38,136 nt of DNA from Methylosinus sporium (lineage in GTDB: Bacteria > Pseudomonadota > Alphaproteobacteria > Rhizobiales > Beijerinckiaceae): contig NZ_PUIV01000035.1 of NCBI RefSeq assembly GCF_003113265.1, positions 1-38,136 of the forward strand, in the 5' to 3' direction. Under the pieces are notes generated by a model. That model made no database searches and had not been told where the DNA came from. It saw only the letters and a list, made by a program, of their open reading frames with translations. The translations under genes were made by a program, and so were the position numbers. Positions 27,475-34,658 of this stretch are shown here, piece after piece. Positions within the stretch are counted from its first letter, which is position 1; each line of letters begins with the position of its first letter.

Positions 27475-29211
27475 GTGAACTCGCTCGATGGAAAATACAG
27501 GCCCTATCCCCCGATCGCTCTCCCCGGCAGGACTTGGCCCGATCGCGTCATCGCGCATCCGCCGATCTGGTGCAGCGTCGATTTGCGCGATGGCAATCAG
27601 GCGCTGATTCAGCCGCTCGGCATCGACGCCAAGGTGGAGTTCTTCTCGCTGCTGGTCGGCATCGGGTTCAAGGAGATCGAGATTGGTTTTCCCGCGGCGT
27701 CTGAAACCGAATATGCATTCGTTCGTCGCCTGATCGAGGAAAACCGGATTCCGGACGACGTCACCGTTCAGGTGCTGGTGCAGGCGCGCGAGCATCTTAT
27801 CCACAAAACCTTCGAGGCGCTCGCCGGCGTCAAACGGGCGATCGTCCATCTCTACAACTCCACCTCCAGCGTGCAGCGTCGGGTCGTTTTCCGCAAGGAC
27901 AGGAAAGAAATCATCGATATCGCCGTCGAGGGCGCGCGTCTCGTGCAGCAATCCGCGGCGGCGCTCGCGGACACGGATGTCCTGTTTCAATATTCTCCAG
28001 AAAGCTTCACGGGAACGGAGCTCGACTTCGCTGTGCAAATTTGCGAAGCGGTCGCCGACGTCTGGCAGCCGTCCCGCGAGCGCAAGATCATCATCAATCT
28101 TCCCGCCACCGTCGAGCTGTCGACGCCGAATATCTATGCGGACCAAATCGAATGGTTCTGCCGGAATTTCGATTATCGTGACGCCTCGATCATCAGCATT
28201 CACACCCATAATGATCGCGGCACCGGCATCGCCGCCGCCGAATTCGGCCTGATGGCCGGCGGCGAACGCATCGAGGGCACGCTCTTCGGCAATGGCGAAC
28301 GCACCGGCAACGCCGACATCGTCACTCTGGCGCTGAATATGTTCAGCCAGGGCGTGGCCCCTGGTCTCGATCTGGCGAATCTCCCGCAGATCGCCCGGAT
28401 CGTGGCGCGCAACAATCAGATTCCGATCGGCGCCCGCCATCCCTATGCCGGGGATCTCGTATTCACCGCCTTTTCGGGCTCGCATCAGGACGCTATTCGC
28501 AAGGGGCTGGCCGCGCGACGGGTCGAAAGGGCGCCGCTTTGGGAGGTGCCCTATCTGCCGATCGATCCGGCGGATATCGGCCGGCACTACGAGCCTGTGG
28601 TCCGCATCAACAGCCAGTCCGGCAAGGGTGGCGTCGCCTATATTCTGGAAGACCACTGTGGCTATCAGATTCCCCGCGACCTTCAGATCGAGTTCAGCCA
28701 GATCGTGCAAGAAATTTGCGACGAAACCGGCAAAGAGCTGACGCCGAGCGAAATCGGCGAGGTGTTTCGCGCGGCCTATATGCCTGACGAGCCGTTCCGG
28801 CTCGGCAATCATGAGACCCGCTGCGACGTCGTCAATGAAACGACATCGCTTACCTGCGTCATTCGGCAAGGCGACGCGTCGCGGGAGATCAGCGGCAATG
28901 GCACAGGGCCGCTCAGCGCTCTCGTCAATGCGCTTCGTGAAGCTTTCGGCTTTCAGCTTTCCGTCCTCGACTACCATGAACATGCGATCGGCGAAGGACA
29001 GGACGCCTGCGCGATCAGCTATGCCCAGTGCAGCGTCGACGGCAAGCCGCCACGATATGGGATCGGCATTCATCGCAGCACCGAGGTGGCGACGCTCATC
29101 TCGGTCATCAGCTCCGTTAATCTGTCGATTCAGGGTTCCGACGAAGCCGGCGAGGTCGAGCGACCGCGGCGGATTCGCCAAATCGAGGAACAAAATAATG
29201 GCGCAGGTTAA
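27475..29211 (+). CDS. 2-isopropylmalate synthase-like (LeuA family) condensing enzyme
   Basis: The 578-aa protein belongs to the LeuA/DRE-TIM metallolyase family, which condenses acetyl-CoA with a 2-oxo acid. DLRDGNQAL (36-44) carries the metal-binding and catalytic Arg-Asp region, and HTHND (243-247) supplies metal ligands. The C-terminal regulatory domain is present, with the GNGTGPLSALVNAL stretch, so length and layout match the long LeuA type. The GTG at 27475 follows AGAGG; a TTG at 27457 is an alternative start. The last 14 nt overlap the aminotransferase gene. It could be the housekeeping leucine enzyme. Its setting, with no leuB/C/D nearby but with an aminotransferase and an RraA-like gene, suggests a dedicated paralog making an extended or branched 2-oxo acid; this is inference. 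Confidence 0.88.
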   Translation: MNSLDGKYRPYPPIALPGRTWPDRVIAHPPIWCSVDLRDGNQALIQPLGIDAKVEFFSLLVGIGFKEIEIGFPAASETEYAFVRRLIEENRIPDDVTVQVLVQAREHLIHKTFEALAGVKRAIVHLYNSTSSVQRRVVFRKDRKEIIDIAVEGARLVQQSAAALADTDVLFQYSPESFTGTELDFAVQICEAVADVWQPSRERKIIINLPATVELSTPNIYADQIEWFCRNFDYRDASIISIHTHNDRGTGIAAAEFGLMAGGERIEGTLFGNGERTGNADIVTLALNMFSQGVAPGLDLANLPQIARIVARNNQIPIGARHPYAGDLVFTAFSGSHQDAIRKGLAARRVERAPLWEVPYLPIDPADIGRHYEPVVRINSQSGKGGVAYILEDHCGYQIPRDLQIEFSQIVQEICDETGKELTPSEIGEVFRAAYMPDEPFRLGNHETRCDVVNETTSLTCVIRQGDASREISGNGTGPLSALVNALREAFGFQLSVLDYHEHAIGEGQDACAISYAQCSVDGKPPRYGIGIHRSTEVATLISVISSVNLSIQGSDEAGEVERPRRIRQIEEQNNGAG

Positions 29212-30400
29212 TTTACTGAGTTCCAGAAGCAGCCATCTGAACAGCGAAGGCGTCTATCCTGCGGGTTGGCGCATCGTCTCTGCGAAAAACTGTGACGTCG
29301 TTCTCGAGCGCGAAGGCCGGGAGCGGAGATTTGTCGACCTGACCAGCTCCTATGGAGCCGTGAATTTCGGCCATCGCAATCCGCAGATCGATCCGTTCCT
29401 CGATGCGCCCGCCGATCTCACGACGGGCTGTTACCCGCGGGAGGCGGACGATCTCTCGAGCTGGCTGTGCGAGCGTTTGCGGCTGCCGTTCCATCGCGTC
29501 CTGTTTCAGGTCGGCGGCAGTTTCGCGGTCACCAGCGCTTTGGCGATCGCGCAACGCCAACGCCCGGGAAAGATCGTCGCCATCGCGGGGGCGTTTCATG
29601 GATTAGGGCTGGATTCTCTGGCCGCGACGACCGCCCAGCGCGATTGGGCGCTGCAGGATTCCCGCCTCGCGAAGCATTTGCGCACGGAAGTCGTTCATAT
29701 CCATGAGGGCGATCCTGAGCCGGACTGGAACAAGGCGTCCTGTTTTCTGTTCGAGCCGGTTCAGGGCGCCAACGGCTATATTCCGCTGGACTTGGAATGG
29801 ATCGGCAATCTCGTCGATTCCGCGCGCAGCCATGGCGTCACGATCATCGCGGATGAGATTCAGGCGGGCTTTTTTCGCCATGGCCATCTCAGCCCGACGC
29901 GCTCGGCCGGCATAGACTCCGACATTCATCTTTTCAGCAAATCGATGACCAATGGTCAGTCCCCATTGTCTGCGGTCGTTTACGATGAGCGTTTCGATGA
30001 AGCGGTGCGGCTGGATTCGGCGCTCGCTCATACGTTTCAAACATCGGTCTACGGCTACAGGGCCGGTAGCGCCGTCGCCCTGTATCTCGACGCAAATCCG
30101 CCTTTCGCCTCCGTCAACGCCATCCAGGCGCGCCTCGAATGCATGGCGATCGAATTGAGGACGGTCGTCGGGGTCGAGCAGGTTCATGTGACGGGGCCGT
30201 CGCTTTCCTTCGGACTTGGGCGCCCGTCGATCGCGCGCGCGGCGATTCTGGAATGCTTCGAACGCGGCATCATGATCCTCGGCGGCGGCGCAGGCGGCGA
30301 GCGCATTCGCGTGGCGCCGCCGCTGACGATCGACGCCGCGGCGCTCGACGAAAGCGCCGAAATCGTGCTGGACGTCCTGGCGCGCCTACCGTTGCAATGA
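29198..30400 (+). CDS. Class III PLP-dependent aminotransferase
   Basis: The 400-aa protein has the class III fold signature. FHG lies at 133-135, the cofactor Asp is in IADEIQAGF (D219), and FSKSM carries the PLP lysine K248. The N-terminal LTSSYGAVNFGHRNP is the usual approach to the active site. Class III enzymes transfer amino groups to omega-amino or semialdehyde substrates and include aminomutases. The ATG at 29198 lies inside the end of the IPMS-like gene and is preceded by GAGGAA, so it is translationally coupled. It probably aminates the product of the adjacent condensation or aldol step to make an unusual amino acid; the exact substrate is not visible. The stop overlaps the next start as ATGA. 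Confidence 0.88.
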   Translation: MAQVNLLSSRSSHLNSEGVYPAGWRIVSAKNCDVVLEREGRERRFVDLTSSYGAVNFGHRNPQIDPFLDAPADLTTGCYPREADDLSSWLCERLRLPFHRVLFQVGGSFAVTSALAIAQRQRPGKIVAIAGAFHGLGLDSLAATTAQRDWALQDSRLAKHLRTEVVHIHEGDPEPDWNKASCFLFEPVQGANGYIPLDLEWIGNLVDSARSHGVTIIADEIQAGFFRHGHLSPTRSAGIDSDIHLFSKSMTNGQSPLSAVVYDERFDEAVRLDSALAHTFQTSVYGYRAGSAVALYLDANPPFASVNAIQARLECMAIELRTVVGVEQVHVTGPSLSFGLGRPSIARAAILECFERGIMILGGGAGGERIRVAPPLTIDAAALDESAEIVLDVLARLPLQ

Positions 30401-31122
30401 ATGATTATTACTCGGCCATTTCAGGGAGCGCGGCAATGGCGCCTTTCATCGACCGTTATGAACCACGGCAGATCGTCCAATTTTCCGCCGAGCTGAGCAA
30501 GCTCGGCTGCGCTCAAATCTATGACGCGGCGCCGAATTATTGTCACCCGCTGCCCGCCTTCCTCACGTCACGGGGAACGGCGCGCACGCTCGCCGGCCCT
30601 GTATTTCCGGTCTCGACGCTCAACGACATGTTGCCGCTGTTGCAGGCATTGGATCAGGCCCCCCCGGGGTGGGTTCTGTACGTCCGGAATGTAGCGCCGG
30701 AATCCGAAGCGCTCGCAGGCGATATTTTCATGAGCGCGATGCGGTCTCAGGGCCTGAGCGGCCTGGTCGTGGACGGCGCAGTTCGCGACATCGGATCGTT
30801 CGACGCCACGACGCCGCCGGTGTTTTCGAGATCCGTGACCTTCGTATCGGCGAAGACCGCGAAGGCGCCGGCCGGAGAGACGCCGACGACGCTCGACTAT
30901 GGCGCCTATCGAATCGAGCCGGGAGACTATGTGGTAGGGGACGCCGACGGACTGCTGCTGATCAAGCAGCAATATCTGACTGCGGTCATAGTCGGCGCAC
31001 GCCATTTGCTCGCAAAGGAATTCGAGCTCAAAGAGCGCCTCGAAAGCGGACGCCGGCTCGGCGATCTGATCGGTTTGTCGGCCTTTCTGCAGGGCAATGG
31101 GCCTTTGAAATTCGAAGTCTGA
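30397..31122 (+). CDS. RraA-like family protein (aldolase/decarboxylase fold)
   Basis: The 241-aa protein matches the RraA/4-hydroxy-4-methyl-2-oxoglutarate aldolase family. GLVVDGAVRDIGSF (122-135) is the core signature, with D126, R130 and D131 corresponding to substrate and metal contacts. The IEPGDYVVGDADGLLLI stretch is the family's second conserved block. Members cleave or decarboxylate 2-oxo acids such as HMG or oxaloacetate with a divalent metal. Some homologs are instead RNase E regulators, which the biosynthetic context makes less likely here. The ATG overlaps the aminotransferase stop (ATGA). With the IPMS-like enzyme and aminotransferase it could form a C-C bond-making or breaking module for a building block; this is inference. 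Confidence 0.8.
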   Translation: MNDYYSAISGSAAMAPFIDRYEPRQIVQFSAELSKLGCAQIYDAAPNYCHPLPAFLTSRGTARTLAGPVFPVSTLNDMLPLLQALDQAPPGWVLYVRNVAPESEALAGDIFMSAMRSQGLSGLVVDGAVRDIGSFDATTPPVFSRSVTFVSAKTAKAPAGETPTTLDYGAYRIEPGDYVVGDADGLLLIKQQYLTAVIVGARHLLAKEFELKERLESGRRLGDLIGLSAFLQGNGPLKFEV

Positions 31123-31141
31123 CGGGTTCGGGGGAAGAACG

Positions 31142-31702
31142 ATGAACCGCATGACCACCGAGCATTTGGCGCCGGCCTTCGGGGACGCACCGATTGCTTC
31201 CGACGAAGAGATGCGACGCCGCCTGCATGAATTTCTCGGCGCGCCCATTCCGATCTCACCCGAAGCGATGCGCGCCGCGCTGGAAAATCCCGCCTATGCG
31301 CTACGATTGATGGAGGCGACAGGAGACGCCGAACAGCTGACCGAGCTTCTGCGCGCGCCCGACGGCGGCGGGCGCGAAACATCGGGCCCTGGAGACGGCG
31401 AATTGCTGGCGCATGCCGCTGCGGCTTTCGCGCGATGGGCGAAAACCGGCTTCGCAATGGTGGCGAGGCCCGTTTATCAGCATCGTCTCGCGACATGTCA
31501 CGCCTGCAATCATCTCGGCGACGCGCCGGCTGAACGCCTTGTCTACCGTCTACTGTCGAACGCCGGCAAAGAGCATAAAATCTGCACGCAATGTGGATGC
31601 TTCGTCGTCCGCAAGGCCAAGCTGCCGACCGAGAACTGTCCCGTTGCGAGTTCGACCAATCCGCAGGAGAGCCGATGGGGAGAGCCCATGACACAGCGAT
31701 AG
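31142..31702 (+). CDS. Unrecognised protein with C-terminal zinc-ribbon-like motif
   Basis: The 186-aa protein starts after GGGGGAAG. I do not recognise the family. The N-terminal half (about 20-70) is helical and charged. The middle is Gly-rich (73-87). The C-terminal part has TCHACNHL (C119, C122), then ICTQCGCF (C148, C151, C153) and finally NCPV (C166). This C-x2-C, C-x2-C-G-C, then C-P pattern resembles small zinc-ribbon proteins found in phage and other accessory regions, in which a KxxxxxxxCP tail is common. It could be a metal or Fe-S carrier, a protein partner for the radical SAM enzyme, or a sulfur-relay component with SufE downstream. It has no signal peptide. Its place between RraA-like and sufE genes makes it part of the cluster. 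Confidence 0.7.
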   Translation: MNRMTTEHLAPAFGDAPIASDEEMRRRLHEFLGAPIPISPEAMRAALENPAYALRLMEATGDAEQLTELLRAPDGGGRETSGPGDGELLAHAAAAFARWAKTGFAMVARPVYQHRLATCHACNHLGDAPAERLVYRLLSNAGKEHKICTQCGCFVVRKAKLPTENCPVASSTNPQESRWGEPMTQR

Positions 31703-31766
31703 AGGCGGCGGCTTTTTTCGCGGCGAGGTCTTCGTGGTGGAGCATGTACATTCGGGAAAATGATCC

Positions 31767-32213
31767 ATGACAACGATCGACGAAATCATCACGCAGTTCG
31801 ATCTTCTCGACGACTGGGACGATCGCTATCGCTATGTCGTCGAACTCGGGCGCGCTCTCGAATCCTTTCCCGATGAGCTGAAGACCGAGCAGAACAGGGT
31901 GCATGGCTGTGTCAGTCAGGTCTGGCTGTGGACGACGCTACAAGACAAAGATCGCACTCCGCCGTCGCTCGCGATACGCGGCGACAGCGATGCCTATATC
32001 GTCCGCGGTCTGGTCGCGATCCTGCTGGCATATTGCCTCGGAAAAAACGCCGCCGAACTTTTGCAGGCGGATCCGGGCGAATTGTTCGAGCGCCTCGGAT
32101 TGGGAAACCATCTGACGCCGCAACGCTCCAACGGCTTCAGATCGATGATCGCCCGGATTCGCGCCGACGCCCACGCTGCGCTCGTAGCTTGCGACAGCGG
32201 ACCCGTCGCCTAG
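31767..32213 (+). CDS. sufE: SufE-family sulfur acceptor
   Basis: The 148-aa protein matches SufE, which accepts persulfide sulfur from the cysteine desulfurase SufS. RVHGCVSQVW (from residue 44) carries the acceptor C48. The length and the N-terminal FDLLDDWDDRYRYVVELG are typical. It is the last gene of the cluster, 64 nt after the zinc-ribbon gene. No sufS, sufB, sufC or sufD gene is nearby. It may help supply Fe-S clusters for the radical SAM enzyme or deliver sulfur to the product; which one cannot be read from sequence. It could also be the general SufE and only adjacent by chance. Confidence 0.9.
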   Translation: MTTIDEIITQFDLLDDWDDRYRYVVELGRALESFPDELKTEQNRVHGCVSQVWLWTTLQDKDRTPPSLAIRGDSDAYIVRGLVAILLAYCLGKNAAELLQADPGELFERLGLGNHLTPQRSNGFRSMIARIRADAHAALVACDSGPVA

Positions 32214-32258
32214 TCTAGAGTTTCCAGCCGAAGTGGACGCCGGTTCGGCGTTGGAAAC
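32214..32258. repeat. Intergenic palindromic element (Rhizobiales-type)
   Basis: Directly after the sufE stop, TCTAGAG leads into GTTTCCAGCCGAA (32220-32232). Then comes GTGGACGCCGG, and then TTCGGCGTTGGAAAC (32244-32258), which pairs with the first arm with two unpaired bases. The form CTAGAG plus imperfect stem with a GTGG-CCGG centre resembles dispersed intergenic palindromes known from Hyphomicrobiales genomes. The resemblance is from memory. Confidence 0.6.
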
Positions 32259-32274
32259 GCATCAAAACAAAAGC

Positions 32275-32317
32275 CTGGAGTCTTTGCGTGTTTCAATGAA
32301 ACACGCAAAGACTCCAG
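32275..32317. terminator. Perfect 21-bp inverted repeat between convergent genes
   Basis: The arms at 32275-32295 and 32297-32317 are exact reverse complements around a single A (core GTGTTTCA-A-TGAAACAC). The element lies between the converging sufE gene and the minus-strand secreted-protein gene, so it can serve both as a transcript end. No T-run is present. Such long perfect symmetry is unusual for an ordinary terminator. Confidence 0.7.
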
Positions 32318-32388
32318 AGTCCGGCGCGCATGCGGGCCGTCCCGAAATTTCCGCCACAGCCGTCCGAAGCGGAGATTCGGGAGACGCG

Positions 32389-32766
32389 TCAACGTTGCAG
32401 GATCGGCGATCCGCCATGGGCCGCGGGCATTCGATAAGGAATGACCGAAACGCCGAAATTTGGTCCATATTGCTGGCGTATGGCCGGCATGTTGACGACG
32501 CCGGTCTTCAGATCGGAGGATCTCGCGTCGACCGGCGGCGCTTCGACAAATGGCCGCGCCTTGTCGACCGCGCTCCGCAGTCGCCGATTGAGGCAGCCGA
32601 ACGCCAGATCGTTTCCGATCTGCACATCGACGCAGGTCGAGAACGCGGCTCTCCGCGGCGCTTCGCCGCCGATGACGAGTCCGCCGTTCGGCGCGGCGGC
32701 GTCATTCGCATGGCACGGCGCAGCGAGCACAATGGCTGTCAGAATGGCGAGAATGGGAGATTGCAC
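32389..32766 (-). CDS. Small secreted hypothetical protein
   Basis: The 125-aa protein starts at GTG (32766) with GGAGGG upstream. The first about 20 residues (MQSPILAILTAIVLAAPCHA) form a signal peptide with a good AxA-like cleavage site. The mature part contains two Cys (STCVDVQIG and FGCLNRRL), which could form a disulfide in the periplasm. A conserved-looking stretch PPVDARSSDLKTGVVN is followed by QQYGPNFGVSVIP. I do not know its function. It follows the lytic transglycosylase gene by 54 nt on the same strand, at the end of the secretion gene cluster, so it may be part of that envelope system. Confidence 0.75.
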   Translation of the reverse strand: MQSPILAILTAIVLAAPCHANDAAAPNGGLVIGGEAPRRAAFSTCVDVQIGNDLAFGCLNRRLRSAVDKARPFVEAPPVDARSSDLKTGVVNMPAIRQQYGPNFGVSVIPYRMPAAHGGSPILQR

Positions 32767-32820
32767 GGTCGGTCCCTCCGAACGATGGATCGCGGCGCCA
32801 TCCGCCGCCCGCGTGACGTC

Positions 32821-33618
32821 TCACCGCAGCCGCACGGCGTTTGCGCTCGCCTGGACGACGGCGTGATCGAGACGGGCGTTGATCGCGCCGAAGTCGAGGG
32901 CGGCCTGGCCGGACGCCGCGAGGCAGTTTCGACGACATCCGGCGCCGAGCGCCGAGCCGAGCCGGGATCGCGGCGGGTCGCCGAAGGTTGCGATCGGCAG
33001 GGCTCCGGTGACGCGATAGCCGCGCGCCGCGAGCTTGGCGCGCACGGCGAAGCAATAGTCGACAGACCGATGAGAAAATCGCGTCTCGCCATGGCCGGCG
33101 CGATATTTCATGACCGCCGTGCAGAGGTCGCCGCCGGCGAGGCGCCAGGCGCCCGCGAGATATTTCACGCCGTAGTGAATATTGGCCTCGGGAGCCGCGA
33201 GCCCCTCGATTCTGCCCACGAATCCGAGCGCGCGCGCCGTCGAGGGCAGCACTTGCATGAGGCCGATCTCGCCGACCGAGCCGATGGCGTGCGGATCGTA
33301 GCCGCTCTCGACCGCCATGACGGCGTCGGCGATCTCGCCCGGCATTCCTGTTCGACGCGCTTCCGCTTCGGCTAGCGCGCGATAGAAGGTGGGCGAGCCC
33401 GGCCGCTGCTGCGGCGCGGCCGCTCTGGCGGCGTCGACGGCCGAAGGCGTCGCGCTCGGCTCCGGTTTCGAAGCGGGCGCTCCCTGGCTCGTCTCTTCGG
33501 CGGCGAGCAGAGCGCCGGGCGGCGGCACGGAGACCGCGAGAACGCCGAGCATCGTCCAAGTCGGACGCCTCCCGCCACGCGCTCGGGCTTCGCGGCGATC
33601 ATGCGCCCCGCCGCTCAA
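32821..33618 (-). CDS. Periplasmic lytic transglycosylase (SLT domain)
   Basis: The protein cleaves peptidoglycan glycan strands. The SLT domain shows the catalytic Glu in MAVESGYDP, then VGEIGLMQVLPSTARALG, and KYLAGAW with MKYRAGHG, all expected blocks. I take a TTG start at 33618, which overlaps the upstream stop as TTGA and gives 265 aa with a basic N-region (RREARARGGRR) and hydrophobic segment before AAEE, a plausible export signal. An ATG at 33552 is the alternative. The frame remains open further upstream to 34110, but that part overlaps the TonB-like gene and reads as shadow sequence. It could open the cell wall for assembly of the type II secretion apparatus; this is inference from position. 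Confidence 0.88.
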   Translation of the reverse strand: MSGGAHDRREARARGGRRPTWTMLGVLAVSVPPPGALLAAEETSQGAPASKPEPSATPSAVDAARAAAPQQRPGSPTFYRALAEAEARRTGMPGEIADAVMAVESGYDPHAIGSVGEIGLMQVLPSTARALGFVGRIEGLAAPEANIHYGVKYLAGAWRLAGGDLCTAVMKYRAGHGETRFSHRSVDYCFAVRAKLAARGYRVTGALPIATFGDPPRSRLGSALGAGCRRNCLAASGQAALDFGAINARLDHAVVQASANAVRLR

Positions 33619-34076
33619 TTTTGGCCCCGCAGCGAAAGTTTCAGATGCAGAGGCTGCGACATATCGTCCGGCGGCGGCGCGCCCACATCCCGTCCCGCGA
33701 GAAGGGCGCGCAGCGCGACGGCCTCCGCGACGTCTATTCCCTCGAAATCGGCGCGCTCGATTTTTCCATTCGCCAGAATCCAGAGACGCGCGATGAAACT
33801 CGGCGTCGCTCCTTGCTGCTGCGAGCGCGCTTCCAGGGACGCGCGCAGCCGGCGCCCCGGCTCGTCGTCCTGCCCGAGCCAGTCCTGAACCCGGCGCTGA
33901 ACCAAAGATGCGTAGTTCAGCCATGCGGCCGGCGCGCCCTCTAGGGAACGGTAGGCGGCGGCCTGCGTCGGCGCCGGTCCGGGAAGCAGGGCGCCCGTCG
34001 CCACGATCCCCGATCCGAGCCATTTCGCCAAGGCGCCCGCCAATCGGGCGAGGGGCGATCGTTTCTGCTTCGACAT
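33615..34076 (-). CDS. TonB C-terminal-domain-like protein
   Basis: The 153-aa protein starts at an ATG at 34076 (MSKQKRSP). A membrane anchor or signal segment lies at about residues 16-38. The C-terminal half resembles the TonB/TolA C-terminal fold: YASLVQRRVQDWL, then FIARLWILANGKIERADFEG, ending with GAPPPDDMSQPLHLKLSL. This is shorter than a normal TonB and lacks the long Pro-rich spacer. It may be a periplasmic connector protein related to secretion rather than the energy-coupling TonB. The transglycosylase gene overlaps its stop. A 117-bp gap (34077-34193) separates it from the gsp genes upstream; I see nothing in that gap. Confidence 0.65.
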   Translation of the reverse strand: MSKQKRSPLARLAGALAKWLGSGIVATGALLPGPAPTQAAAYRSLEGAPAAWLNYASLVQRRVQDWLGQDDEPGRRLRASLEARSQQQGATPSFIARLWILANGKIERADFEGIDVAEAVALRALLAGRDVGAPPPDDMSQPLHLKLSLRGQN

Positions 34077-34193
34077 TGCTGTTCTTTGCCTTCGAGACGA
34101 ATAGGCCCACGGCGCGACGACGGCGGCCCTATTCGAGAGACGACGCGCGAGGGTCCAACCCGAAGACCAGGCCGCCGAAATCCGAAACAAAGT

Positions 34194-34658
34194 TCACCGC
34201 TGCGTCTTTCGCATAGCGGTCTTCGTCGACTGGCGCCTCGCTTCGAACATCGCGAAGGCTTTGGTGCGCCGGTCTTGCGCCAGGACGATGCGGGTCGGCT
34301 CGATCTCGGCGACCTTCCAGCCGCTGAGGTCGTCGCCGATCCGCGCGGCGCGAACCTTGTCCATCGGATTGAGCCGGACGAAAGCGCGCGTCCCTCGCTC
34401 GTCGGTCAGAACGCCGACGAGAACGACGTTCGGCGGCTCGGGCGGCGGCGGCTCGACCTCGAGCCGCGTCGCGACGGCGGGCGGCGGCGGCGGCCGTCGG
34501 CTCGGCGAGAACAGTGGCTGGTCGCGCGTCGCGGTGAAACGCTCGAGCGGCAGCCGCGCCAGAGGATTGACCTGCGCGCGCGCCGTCGTCTCCTGCGCCG
34601 CGACGCGCGCGAGCGACCAAACGAGAAGGGCGAGCGCGGCGAGCAGCGAGGTTCTCAT
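34194..34658 (-). CDS. Type II secretion protein GspN/GspC-like
   Basis: The 154-aa protein has an N-terminal membrane segment (LLAALALLVWSLARV) and then FTATRDQPLFSPSRRPPPPP, the Pro-rich motif typical of the Xanthomonas-type GspN and short GspC proteins. A small domain follows with VVLVGVLTDERGTRAFVRL and GDDLSGWKVAEIEPTRIVL, similar to the periplasmic homology region of GspC that contacts the secretin. The start at 34658 overlaps the GspM stop (ATGA). It would link the inner-membrane platform to the outer-membrane secretin. GspC and GspN cannot be told apart with certainty here. Confidence 0.7.
   Translation of the reverse strand: MRTSLLAALALLVWSLARVAAQETTARAQVNPLARLPLERFTATRDQPLFSPSRRPPPPPAVATRLEVEPPPPEPPNVVLVGVLTDERGTRAFVRLNPMDKVRAARIGDDLSGWKVAEIEPTRIVLAQDRRTKAFAMFEARRQSTKTAMRKTQR

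Noticed and set aside
19302-32213. A methanobactin cluster, suggested by the TonB receptor and metal theme.
   Set aside because: I see no precursor peptide gene and no MbnB/MbnC-type proteins; the enzymes present are of different families.
32233-33375. Long plus-strand frame of 380 codons opposite the secreted-protein and transglycosylase genes.
   Set aside because: It is antisense to two genes with a signal peptide and an SLT domain, and its sequence is Arg/Asp-rich without domains.
33619-34110. Long upstream extension of the transglycosylase frame.
   Set aside because: It overlaps a better gene (TonB-like) in another frame and reads as Arg-rich shadow sequence; the recognisable domain begins after it.
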